Source of the DNA: Sulfolobales archaeon HS-7
Lineage (GTDB): Archaea > Thermoproteota > Thermoprotei_A > Sulfolobales > Sulfolobaceae
Length of the DNA stretch: 64,000 nucleotides
Assembly (NCBI GenBank): GCA_019704295.1
Contig: AP024596.1
Coordinates: 124,001 to 188,000 of the forward strand
Direction of reading: 5' to 3'
How positions within the stretch are numbered: the stretch's first letter is position 1; each line of letters begins with the position of its first letter. Positions 9,195-17,337 of this stretch are shown piece by piece. Both the position numbers and the translations under genes were made by a program. Below the pieces are notes generated by a model. It saw nothing but the letters and a program-made list of their open reading frames with translations. It did no database searches and had not been told where the DNA came from.

Positions 9195-10028
9195 CAAACC
9201 CAACCCCATTATATCTAATTATGAATTCATTCTTTACATACTGAAGATGGTAAGTTATTAGTGAGGTTTGGCTACACCTCCTTGCCGTTAAGTTGTTCTA
9301 AGAAGTTAATGATTAATCTTCCTACAGGTCTCCTGATATTGACATAATATCCTTAGAAATCAGTAGAGATAAATATGTTTCATTTGTTATCTCCTCACTA
9401 GTAGTGTTTAGAATACTACTCTAAATATTTTAAGAATATTATATTTATCTTAAATTTTAATTCAATGGACTCTTGAATTTCTTTTAGGTTCATTCAACTC
9501 TTCTTCACCATTTCACTCTTTTTCCATAATTATATAAGAAAATTGACTAAACATTGAGTAACATTAATTGAGATAGACGTGAGGCAACATAATGGAAACT
9601 ATTGAATGATTGATTAAGGCCATTTAGACATCAGAAATATACACAATAATTTCTATGATTGAATTGTATTTATTTAGGTAAAATATTATAACCCATTAAG
9701 GGGTTAGGTATCGTTGATGTTTTCCTGGTTTGTAGGGATTTACTATCTGTTCGCTAAAAGCGATTGAAAATCCTCAAATTTCAATATTAGTTTTTCAAGA
9801 TATTACTCTGATTAGTTACGCGAAATGAAACCGCTTTTACTACTTACCATCTGAACGGTGTACAAGGAGTCTCCATGATCATTAGTTAGGGTTATTAATC
9901 ATAAAGATATGTTTAAAATAACTCGCGCAAACATGTTACTAAGGCTTTAGCTCAACGATCCATAACAGGTTCTCAACCTCACCTGGCTAGAATAAAGTAT
10001 TTCCTCATCTTTGGTATTATGTGAAATG
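9195..10028. other. Gene-free AT-rich stretch, 834 bases
   Basis: No credible open frame, RNA gene or clear repeat was found on either strand. The composition is more AT-rich than the flanking genes and the stretch is probably decayed sequence. A 13-base match, ctccatgatcatt at 9871, recurs at 63775, but such a match is expected by chance in a window this size. Confidence 0.45.
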
Positions 10029-11171
10029 CTAAGCACTTACACGGGTCTTATAAGGCTTAGGTTCTGGTAAATATAAATAGAGAGTAGACGCGGCAATCCT
10101 CATAGCTCCTATTGAAATGAGAAGATCCCTAATTCCGGTGTCAATTCCTAACCAATCTATAAAAGCAGACGAAAGAAATGCACCTATTGTAGAGCCTATG
10201 AGTACCGAGACTCCTATTATAGCATTGTAAAGTCCCAGAACTGTACGAGTATTTCTTGAAGAATCGTAAAGATAAGCGAGATATGCCGTTGAACCTATTG
10301 AATTGGTAACCCCAGCAACTAATTCTGCGCCGTATATTCCATATACTGAAGGAGATAATCCGTATGCTAGAGGAAACGCCGCTAGGCCTAATCTTCCTAA
10401 AAACATCATCATCTTCCTATTCTTATCAACTATAGCACCAATTCTATTCTGTAAAAGTAGAGTTGAAGACCCCCCTATTACGTTTATTATGGCTACCTGG
10501 AGGAAATTCATCCTAAATACGTCAACTTGAGCTAGGGGAAAAACAGGCCAAGCCAGGGACCACACTATGTAAAAGACGAAGGATACTAACATGAAACTTT
10601 TTACCTGCTTTCCAAAGGAGAATGATATTTTCTCCGTTCTCTGATAATCCACATCGAATTTAGTTCCTATCCATGCGTCGAATATATACAGTACTCCGCA
10701 AAGGAAGAAAAAGTACCTTACTAGGAATGTATCGTCTCCTATGATAAAACCAGTAATTAAGGTTGCGCCAAGTCCTCCTAGTGTAGAGTAGAAGGAGTAT
10801 TGAGCGAGAGTTCTCCCTCGAGCTGATGTGCTAACGCTCTCCATAATAAGATACCATCCATATGAAGAGACCCCTATTACAATTTCAATTACAATGTACA
10901 AAATTGTGAATAGGTTGTTGAATGGTGAAAAAGATAAGATTATCCATCCAATGCCTGCGAGTAAGGTTCCGAAAACAGTGAATTTCTTCCCGCTTATTTT
11001 TAGGTAACTAAGAAAGAATTGAACTATGTCTGGAAGAGCTGTACCTGCGGATGATATAAGACCTAACTGTTCTCCTAGTATCCCAGTAGAGGCAGCAACG
11101 AAGGATATAAAGGGTTGTACCAGATTAGAGGCGAAGTTCTTCATGGTAATGTAAGTCCTAAGTGGCTTCAT
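10029..11171 (-). CDS. MFS transporter
   Basis: A 380-residue major facilitator protein with about 11-12 hydrophobic helices. The loop after helix 2 is not the classical motif A, but the overall pattern fits: a central cytoplasmic loop with basic residues (YQRTEKISFSFGKQVK near 178-192), and a second-half loop reading NRIGAIVDKNRKMMMFLGR near 245-262, which is the motif A counterpart. No substrate hint is visible. It is monocistronic and transcribed in the same direction as the next MFS gene, about 500 bases away. Confidence 0.8.
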   Translation of the reverse strand: MKPLRTYITMKNFASNLVQPFISFVAASTGILGEQLGLISSAGTALPDIVQFFLSYLKISGKKFTVFGTLLAGIGWIILSFSPFNNLFTILYIVIEIVIGVSSYGWYLIMESVSTSARGRTLAQYSFYSTLGGLGATLITGFIIGDDTFLVRYFFFLCGVLYIFDAWIGTKFDVDYQRTEKISFSFGKQVKSFMLVSFVFYIVWSLAWPVFPLAQVDVFRMNFLQVAIINVIGGSSTLLLQNRIGAIVDKNRKMMMFLGRLGLAAFPLAYGLSPSVYGIYGAELVAGVTNSIGSTAYLAYLYDSSRNTRTVLGLYNAIIGVSVLIGSTIGAFLSSAFIDWLGIDTGIRDLLISIGAMRIAASTLYLYLPEPKPYKTRVSA

Positions 11172-11668
11172 TATTATCCTGATAACTATAGCTAAGCCTA
11201 AAAGACTTCTTACCTAATTTATTGAATCATACTTCTTGATTTAAGGGGAATTAAGGCTGACCTATCCATAAGGATAAACATCTACCTAAATTAGGAATTA
11301 TTAATGGAGTAGTCATCACCCAGATGACAATACGGAGCAGGTACAGTACACCTTTGTCGCATCAGACTACTACTGAGAGGTAGATGGACGGCAGTTATAT
11401 ACCCGAGATTCGAGTGACCTACTGTGCCTATGGAGGCCTTCTACCACTATCAGAGCTGTGAAGTGGGGATGCCTATCATTTAGGGCAATTCGAATCGCAA
11501 AAGATTAGCATAAGTTTACTTATTACGAAAATATTTCGATAATGCATTTGAAGGCATTGTTGAAGAAATTTCAATTTACTCCCTATCTAAAAAGGTATTC
11601 CACTTTTCAACTTAGGAGATTTTTTTCAAGAGGATACAATTGGAGAAAACTGGAAAAGTTCTGTTCTT
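11172..11668. other. Gene-free stretch, about 500 bases, possibly a decayed gene
   Basis: Between two minus-strand MFS genes. The 11290-11510 part is less AT-rich than usual intergenic DNA here and gives short open pieces in several frames, which suggests a decayed coding sequence, but I could not assign it to a family. No RNA gene is evident. Confidence 0.4.
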
Positions 11669-12763
11669 TCATTTCCTCTCTTCACCTGTTATATACAGTA
11701 AAAGCAATAGCGCTAATGTCGTACATATAATCATGAAGATTTTACTCCATGTTATATTCATACTCTCTATTATTCCAAATACAATTCCTCCCAGGATTCC
11801 CGAAACCGCCTTACCCGTGTAGAGGAGGGCTGTATTTGACGTCGAAAACTTGGAACCGAATACGTCTCCAACTAGCGAGAAGTAAAGGGGAATCATAGAA
11901 CCGCCGAAAAATCCTATTAACACAGCGGAAGCAAAAATGTTCACAAATGAAAGCGCGGATGCTAGTATTATAATCAATTCCGATACTATAAGAGTTCTAG
12001 TTCTACCTAGTCTATCTGAGGCGTACCCAATAAGGGGTCTACCAATACCACTAAAAAAGGGAAAAACTGAGATTAATATCTCAATATCTTTGGCAGTAGA
12101 GAACGTGGTTAGCGATGATGACATTATAAGCAGCGGCGTAACAATCAGTATATATGAAAAATAAATAAACCACCATTTTTTATTTCTAACTATTGCTTTT
12201 GGCGAAAGACCTGATGTTTTGCCCTTTGGGAAATCCGATATCCACAACAAGGTCGGTAATGTAATCATTTCGATTAAACCGATGATAAGAGTGGGAAATC
12301 TGAAACTCAACTCTTCATATATAAAGGGATTAACGATAGTCGCTCCGAGACCGAATCCTAAGGAGACCAATCCAGTGGCGAACCCCCGTCTAGAGGAAAA
12401 CCACTTAATTGCCAAATTCGAGGCTATACCGTAGAGCACACCTTCACCTGAACTTCCTACCGACCAAAAAAAGTAGAATTGATAGAGGTTTTTCGAAAAC
12501 GACGTTCCGAGAAAACCTATTGACGACGCTATGGCCGAGACAGTACCTATTACTTTCGGACCTTTAATGTCTGCCCAACTACCTCCTATGAGTTGAAAGA
12601 CTGTAGAAAATATCGTAAAAAGGGAAAACGCCACGTCAAGCTGAACAACTCCAGTATCAAATCCTCTTTGAAAAAGGGGGAAAAACGCGTTCCATGAATA
12701 CTGATATAGAGAGTTAAAGCACATTACGGTGAAACCGACTAATAAAAAAATTCTCTTATCCAT
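11669..12763 (-). CDS. MFS transporter (OxlT-like organic anion group)
   Basis: A 364-residue major facilitator protein with about 12 hydrophobic segments. Motif A-like GGSWADIKGPKVIG lies near 60-73, and ASNLAIKWFSSRRGFATGLVSLGFGLG near 113-139 resembles the oxalate/formate antiporter and monocarboxylate group. The second-half motif RPLIGYASDRLGRTRTLI follows near 240. Substrate is unknown; an organic acid is plausible from the subgroup. Its start region is partly duplicated: the 60 bases upstream of the exact repeat at 14915 carry a diverged copy of this gene's first codons. Confidence 0.8.
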   Translation of the reverse strand: MDKRIFLLVGFTVMCFNSLYQYSWNAFFPLFQRGFDTGVVQLDVAFSLFTIFSTVFQLIGGSWADIKGPKVIGTVSAIASSIGFLGTSFSKNLYQFYFFWSVGSSGEGVLYGIASNLAIKWFSSRRGFATGLVSLGFGLGATIVNPFIYEELSFRFPTLIIGLIEMITLPTLLWISDFPKGKTSGLSPKAIVRNKKWWFIYFSYILIVTPLLIMSSSLTTFSTAKDIEILISVFPFFSGIGRPLIGYASDRLGRTRTLIVSELIIILASALSFVNIFASAVLIGFFGGSMIPLYFSLVGDVFGSKFSTSNTALLYTGKAVSGILGGIVFGIIESMNITWSKIFMIICTTLALLLLLYITGEERK

Positions 12764-12792
12764 GAAACAGTTAACAACACGTAGTGCCTAAA

Positions 12793-12950
12793 TGTGTTGT
12801 GTTTCCTTATTAAGGTTTTCAGAAAAACATTTTTTACATGCGATTGTCTACTGGGATTAATGAATTCGATAAGTTAATAGAGGGGGAATTCCCCACGGTT
12901 TTCTCGTTGCCGTTACCGGAGAGCCTAAGATTGGAAAAACCATATTCTCC
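12793..12950. repeat. 158-bp exact direct repeat, copy 1
   Basis: Positions 12793-12950 match 14915-15072 base for base, with a constant offset of 2122. Weaker similarity extends about 60 bases upstream into the first codons of the MFS gene. Copy 1 ends just after a Walker A coding motif. The two copies flank the HEPN/MNT pair in direct orientation. Confidence 0.92.
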
Positions 12951-13013
12951 TTAGCGCTATTTCGCCAAAAATCTTACCTAACAGTGTCCAATGTGCAACT
13001 AATGTTAATCTAA
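12838..13013 (+). pseudogene. Truncated front of a RadA/KaiC-like ATPase gene, copy 1
   Basis: ATG 12838 opens a frame reading LSTGINEFDKLIEGEFP, typical of the N-terminus of the RecA/RadA/KaiC-like family. After a run of four C the sense continues in another frame: GFLVAVTGEPKIGKTIF, which contains the Walker A motif GEPKIGKT. One missing C in the run explains the break. Similarity to the family is lost at 12951, and a stop follows at 13011-13013. The piece is the exact counterpart of the front of the second copy at 14960. Confidence 0.8.
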
Positions 13014-13636
13014 AACTAAATTTATAGATGTAGGAACAACTCGCCTTATAACACTCAATTAGGATAGTAATACATGCAGATTGCCAGAGGTCGAACACCT
13101 ATGCTAATCTCTTGAGCTTACAATATTCGGCGGTTTAGAACCCTCACAAAACGTTTGACTTATCCCGCTAGGAAAGCTCATTTGATAATCCGTAACACAT
13201 TTCTACTTTCCGCACTTTATCGGAAATTAGCTAATTTCTACTTCTATTAGCGGGATTTTGATGTATTTTTGAAATTGTCTCATTTTTGATAAAATTGACT
13301 CCATATTAATCCACGTTTTACAACTTTCTGTTCATGTCTCTATTGACATTAATTACGCATTGGATAATATCTCGTAACGACTACTACAAATTCCGAAGGG
13401 AAGGGTCTTCCACTTTCTTTATAATGTAGAATCAATACTTGAGACCACGAAAACCTTATCTTCTAAATTCCCTAAGGCTAGATAAAAGGACCTTTACACG
13501 ATCTTAACTCTCTTATCTTGTGCTCTACAATTCTATAAGTAATTATTGAAAAAGAGCATTAATGTGAATGAGTGTTAGATGATATTTCCTGCCGTTAGGT
13601 CTAAAGGCTTTTTACGACAAAGTCTAATGTTGTTTT
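13014..13636. other. Gene-free stretch with a decayed mobile-element piece
   Basis: About 620 bases without an intact gene. Positions 13207-13290 match 16066-16157 at roughly 75 percent identity. Read on the minus strand, both encode the same degraded peptide ending in VEIS followed by a stop, so this is a remnant of a former repeated coding element. A TATA-like ctttttacg near 13610, about 26 bases before the HEPN start codon, is a likely promoter for a leaderless toxin-antitoxin transcript. Confidence 0.5.
13207..13290 (-). repeat. Diverged repeat, copy 1 (former coding element)
   Basis: This stretch aligns without large gaps to 16066-16157. On the minus strand the two read MESILSKMRQFQKYIKI...VEIS-stop here and MPILLKILQFRK...WKISLAGVEIS-stop at the other site. 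Parallel peptides with different bases suggest decay of a once coding mobile element. The family was not identified with confidence. Confidence 0.55.
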
Positions 13637-14011
13637 GTGGCAGAACACTTAAAGAGAAATGCGTTAGACTTCTTCGGCGAGTCTGAGCTAGACATCAAGA
13701 GGGGTAAATACAACTTAGCCATGTTCCACTTAGAACATGCACTACAACTGGCTTTTAAATATACACTGTTCCAGCTTAAGGGCAGCTTCGAAAAGACGCA
13801 CGACATCATTAGGTTACTCGACGAGGTTATTGAGCTGACCAATAATGAGAGATTACGGAATGTGAGAGATGAGGAGGCAACCACGCTCGAGGTAATAAGG
13901 GACTCATATATAACTTCCAGGTACTTTCCCTACTCAGTAGACAGGCTGGTAGTTGAGAGAGCGTATAATGTGGTCAAGGCGATATTAGATGAGCTCAAAC
14001 TGGTGGAATAG
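13637..14011 (+). CDS. HEPN-domain protein, partner of MNT nucleotidyltransferase
   Basis: A 124-residue all-helical HEPN protein of the type paired with minimal nucleotidyltransferases in type VII toxin-antitoxin-like modules. Conserved parts are AMFHLEHALQLAFKYTLF at 28-45, KTHDIIRLL at 53-61, and RDSYITSRYF at 88-97, the usual C-terminal signature of this subgroup. The RNase motif RX4-6H of HepT toxins is not seen, so toxic RNase action is uncertain. The start is GTG 13637. It overlaps the MNT gene by 23 bases. It sits between the two copies of an exact 158-bp repeat, which suggests a mobile or rearranged segment. Confidence 0.85.
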   Translation: MAEHLKRNALDFFGESELDIKRGKYNLAMFHLEHALQLAFKYTLFQLKGSFEKTHDIIRLLDEVIELTNNERLRNVRDEEATTLEVIRDSYITSRYFPYSVDRLVVERAYNVVKAILDELKLVE

Positions 14012-14321
14012 GAGGAAGGAGATTCTAGCTCACGCTAGGGAGTATGTGAGGGAAATAAAGAGGATATGTGTGGAAAAGATAGACCCTGACTGCAGGGTTA
14101 TACTCTTTGGCTCGGTAGTCAGGGGGAATTACAGAGCAGACAGTGACATCGATGTGTTGTTAGTCATAGAGTTGGCGGATGACGTGTGGAAGAGGGCTGA
14201 GGTAGCCTTAAAGATCCACAGAGAGTTGGGGTTTAGCGACCCATTAGAACTCCACATAGTAACTCCCCGTATTTATGAGGAGTGGTATAAGAGGTTTATT
14301 GACGTCTACGAGGAGTTTTAG
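13989..14321 (+). CDS. MNT-type minimal nucleotidyltransferase
   Basis: A 110-residue protein with the full nucleotidyltransferase motif GSX10DXD: Gly41-Ser42, then Asp53 and Asp55 in GSVVRGNYRADSDIDVLLV. A third acidic residue is likely in LELHIV near 91-94. Such proteins AMPylate or otherwise modify and neutralise the HEPN partner (MntA/HepT model), although the HEPN protein here is of the other subgroup. The ATG at 13989 lies inside the HEPN gene, indicating coupled translation. An unusual N-terminus, SSNWWNRRKEIL, is encoded in the overlap. Confidence 0.87.
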   Translation: MSSNWWNRRKEILAHAREYVREIKRICVEKIDPDCRVILFGSVVRGNYRADSDIDVLLVIELADDVWKRAEVALKIHRELGFSDPLELHIVTPRIYEEWYKRFIDVYEEF

Positions 14322-14914
14322 GACTGTAACTCTCTCGTATATTAGGTAAGGTACATAGGGGCATCTTCTCTGCTTAGGCTTCGCAAAAAGATGCGAGTGA
14401 ATCACAAAAGTGTTCGGAAGTGAATTGTAGGGAGTAGTTTTGCGTAGTGATTTATAAGTTTGTGAGCCACTCCTTACTAAATAAGAGAGCTTCCCCCTTC
14501 GTAGGTCCGTGTTGTTGGTGGTATAAGACTTAATAGATTCTGATGATATCTCAAACATCGCAGCGAACTTAACGTTGGCGTCCCGCACTGGACTACTGAT
14601 AAAAGCAGAGGCCTATCGTCTCGATCTTCGTTTAGGCCTCTAAGTGACGCTTACACCTTATGGATTGTCATTATTAGTATCCGTGTCTTTTTTCGTAGTT
14701 AGGTACCAAAGCTATCCATTTTCATCTTAAAAGGTGGAGATTTTGGCCCTTTCGAACCCCTTCACTTGTAAAAGAGCGTCGAGTTAAAAGCGAGCTGGAG
14801 CCATTATCCTCATTGCGTTAATCAATGGGCAAGGTCTCTAAGGTGAGAGTTTGAGCGAAACCGACCAATAAAAGATCCTGTCTATGAGACAGTTAACACC
14901 TTGTGGCACCTTTA
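14322..14914. other. Gene-free stretch with a stem-loop
   Basis: About 590 bases after the MNT gene. On the minus strand 14244-14588 is open but overlaps the MNT gene and resembles no family I know, so I leave it uncalled. A perfect inverted repeat lies at 14607-14641. The last 60 bases (from about 14857) are a diverged copy of the start of the MFS gene at 12731-12790, including a degraded counterpart of its ATG region. Confidence 0.5.
14607..14641. repeat. Perfect inverted repeat, 9-bp arms
   Basis: AGAGGCCTA and its exact complement TAGGCCTCT are separated by 17 bases. The GC-rich stem is unusual for this AT-rich stretch. It may be a transcript-end hairpin for the HEPN/MNT operon, 285 bases upstream, or an end structure of a lost mobile element. 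Confidence 0.6.
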
Positions 14915-15072
14915 TGTGTTGTGTTTCCTTATTAAGGTTTTCAGAAAAACATTTTTTACATGCGATTGTCTACTGGGATTAATGAATTCGATAAGTTAAT
15001 AGAGGGGGAATTCCCCACGGTTTTCTCGTTGCCGTTACCGGAGAGCCTAAGATTGGAAAAACCATATTCTCC
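14915..15072. repeat. 158-bp exact direct repeat, copy 2
   Basis: Identical to 12793-12950. This copy continues into the body of the RadA/KaiC-like ATPase gene, so it probably marks the original position of the gene's front and copy 1 is the derived or recombined one. Exact identity beside diverged flanks points to recent copying or gene conversion. Confidence 0.92.
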
Positions 15073-15675
15073 CTCAGTTTCATAAATTAGGGACTCCAAG
15101 AGGGAGATATTTGCATTTACGTTACTACGGAGGAGAGTAGAGATTCTATAATAAGACAGGCGAATCAATTCGGATGGGATTTGGAAAAACATTTCGGGGA
15201 GAGACTAATAATTATTGATGCCTTAATGAGAGAAAGAGAGGACGAGTGGTCAATTATTAACGTTACTCCTGAGGAAATCATTCAAAAAGTTATTGATGGA
15301 AAACAAAAACTTGGAAGCGGTAGAACTAGGCTGGTAATAGACTCGATAAGTGCTCTATTCCTTGATAAGCCGGCAATGGCGCGAAAGATAAGTTACCAGA
15401 TGAAAAGAATATTGGCAAAATGGCATTTCACTACAATAGTCACGTCCCAATATGCTATTACAACATCGCAGGCATTTGGGTTTGGAGTTGAACATGTAGC
15501 AGACGGGATAATAAGATTCAGAAGAGTGGTTAAGGAGGGGAGGCTAGTCAAGTACGTTTTGATTGAAAAGATGAGGCAAACTGATCATGATAGGTATGTA
15601 TGGGAGCTAGAGATCGTAAAAGGAAAAGGATTGGTTATCTTGAAAAGACTTGAGGAGCGAAAAGAGGACTTTTAG
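14960..15675 (+). pseudogene. RadA/KaiC-like RecA-fold ATPase gene with frameshift and in-frame stop
   Basis: Read across two lesions, the sequence gives a single-domain RecA-fold ATPase of about 238 residues, like the archaeal RadA paralogues (aRadC/KaiC-like group). N-terminal LSTGINEFDKLIEG is followed by a one-base loss in a C run at 15013-15016, then Walker A GEPKIGKT, then TAG at 15088-15090 where FIN-x-GLQEGD would be continuous, then VTTEESRDSIIRQA, Walker B RLVIDSISALF and SQYAITTSQAFGFGVEHVADGIIRFRR. The part from TTG 15181 to 15675 (164 residues) is fully open but lacks Walker A. The gene is probably dead; recoding cannot be excluded because copy 1 shares the same frameshift. Confidence 0.75.
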
Positions 15676-16212
15676 TCTTTTAGACACGAAGGCAAAAGAG
15701 GATAATTTCAACTACTCGTTTTCTATTCCAATCCTTGCTTATTTCTCATTCATACTATCACAGAATACAATTCAAGCGAATAATTACCTAAGTGCGGATC
15801 ATTAGAGAATGAACGCCCTTGTTAACTTCATCGCTCATAATATCCGACGGTTCAGTATTATAGGTAGACGCATAACTTCTCGTGTCAGAAAAGTTGGGTT
15901 TCCCTAACCTTAATCTCTACGACCATAACTAAATGAACTTATTTTATATCATTACCCTCCTCGTAATTAAATGAATCTAATTCTGAATAAACGTGTTTCG
16001 TAACTTTTTAGTTTATCTGGTTATTTACTTCAATTACTGACTTTTTATCAAAAAAACCGAACCTTTTCCGCCTCATCATAAATTTAGCTAATTTCCACTC
16101 CTGCCAACGAGATTTTCCACTATTTTCGAAATTGTAGTATTTTTAGTAAAATTGGCATAACGTCATTGCTTATATGTAAAGAATTTAAGCTTGTCCTAAA
16201 ATCCCATTAGCT
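15676..16212. other. Gene-free stretch with transposon remnants
   Basis: About 540 bases. Near 15889-15935 the plus strand reads GFPNLNLYDHN, which parallels the SPNLNPYDND piece of the decayed tnpB at 5650-5690. From 16066 the second copy of the diverged repeat begins. The stretch therefore holds at least two decayed mobile-element scraps and no intact gene. Confidence 0.5.
16066..16157 (-). repeat. Diverged repeat, copy 2 (former coding element)
   Basis: Counterpart of 13207-13290 at about 75 percent identity over the core. The minus strand reads LLKILQFRK, stop, WKISLAGVEIS, stop, IYDEAEKVRFF, stop: a coherent peptide broken by stops, as expected for a decayed transposon-type gene. The family is not certain. 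Confidence 0.55.
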
Positions 16213-17295
16213 ATGCAAAAAGACGTCTACAGTATAGCGTTCTCCGCTTTTTTCGCTGATTTAGGTTATCAGGCTGTTCTCGCAGCCTTGCCTCTTTACT
16301 TAGTAGTTATACTTCACGCTCCGATCTACCTCTATGGAATTGCAGAGGGACTCAACTACGGGGTCGGATCTATTTTCTCAACTCTTGGTGGAAAACTATC
16401 AGACAAATATAGTAGTAAAAAGGTTGCGTTACTGGGAAATTCGCTTATACCATTACTATCCTTAACCGCACTGACTTTTAATCCGATACTCGCAGTAATT
16501 CTTTTTGCTACCGGATGGTGGTTCAGAAATTTCAGAACGCCCGCTAGAAGGAAAATGTTGGCGTCAGTCACTTCAGCAAAAGAGAGAAGCGAGGCTTACG
16601 GAATACTACACGCCCTTGATCTCGGCGGGGGCGCATTAGCTGTTACTTACCTCGTCTTATCTCTTTATCTGGGTATATCGTTAAGACTCGTTTTGCTTTT
16701 TACAGTAATTCCCTTAATAGTCTCAACTTTAGTCCTTTTAATTCCAAAAGTTAGGCAAGTTGAAAAAGGAGAAAGTCCCATTGGAAAAAGCATAGTTAAG
16801 AGGGTGTTAGTAGCTGCCGCTCTTTTCGGATTCAGCTATTACAGCTTTGGATTTCCTATCTTATCTGTCTATTCTAGCTCAGGTAAACTTTACCTAGCAG
16901 CGGCGACCTATGCCTTCTTCTTATTCTCCTCCGCTCTAACGGGCTATGTTATTGGTAAAGTAAAAAGGAATCCTACTAGGATGTTAGGGTTAGGCTACGT
17001 AGTAGCTGCCATAGGTAGCTTAGGATTTGAAGTTCTCAGATCTCTCCCTCTACTGTACATATCCGCTCTCATTATAGGCATCGGGGCGGGATTTGTGGAG
17101 ACATTCGAACCTACTATAATTTCCCTATATTCGGAGAAAACTGGAACTGGACTGGGATACTTATCATCAGCCAGAAGCATCGGACTTTTCTTCGGGAATG
17201 TAATAATGGGTATATTATTCACAATCGATCTGGCCTACTGGTACGCCTTTGCCGTATCTCTCATTGCGTCGTTAGTGGTTTTTTCAATATCCTAA
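16213..17295 (+). CDS. MFS transporter
   Basis: A 360-residue major facilitator protein with about 12 helices. The motif A loop reads GGKLSDKYSSKKVALLGN near residues 57-74, and FRTPARRKMLASVTSAKERSEAYGILHALD near 110-139 resembles the YfkF/DHA1-type group. A second-half loop with basic residues, GKVKRNPTRMLGLG, lies near 247-260. It is followed after 42 bases by a glycosyltransferase gene in the same direction, so the two may be co-transcribed. A TATA-like ttatatg stretch lies about 40 bases upstream. Confidence 0.8.
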   Translation: MQKDVYSIAFSAFFADLGYQAVLAALPLYLVVILHAPIYLYGIAEGLNYGVGSIFSTLGGKLSDKYSSKKVALLGNSLIPLLSLTALTFNPILAVILFATGWWFRNFRTPARRKMLASVTSAKERSEAYGILHALDLGGGALAVTYLVLSLYLGISLRLVLLFTVIPLIVSTLVLLIPKVRQVEKGESPIGKSIVKRVLVAAALFGFSYYSFGFPILSVYSSSGKLYLAAATYAFFLFSSALTGYVIGKVKRNPTRMLGLGYVVAAIGSLGFEVLRSLPLLYISALIIGIGAGFVETFEPTIISLYSEKTGTGLGYLSSARSIGLFFGNVIMGILFTIDLAYWYAFAVSLIASLVVFSIS

Positions 17296-17337
17296 ATACA
17301 CGTTAAACGCTTTAACCGTTAATTACAGGTATAAAAA

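Noticed and set aside
13040..13140. Possible tRNA-like bases (aggtcgaacacct)
   Set aside because: No acceptor, D or anticodon stem can be formed around it.
14244..14588. 114-codon open frame on the minus strand
   Set aside because: It overlaps the MNT gene, has no recognisable family and its composition is like non-coding DNA.
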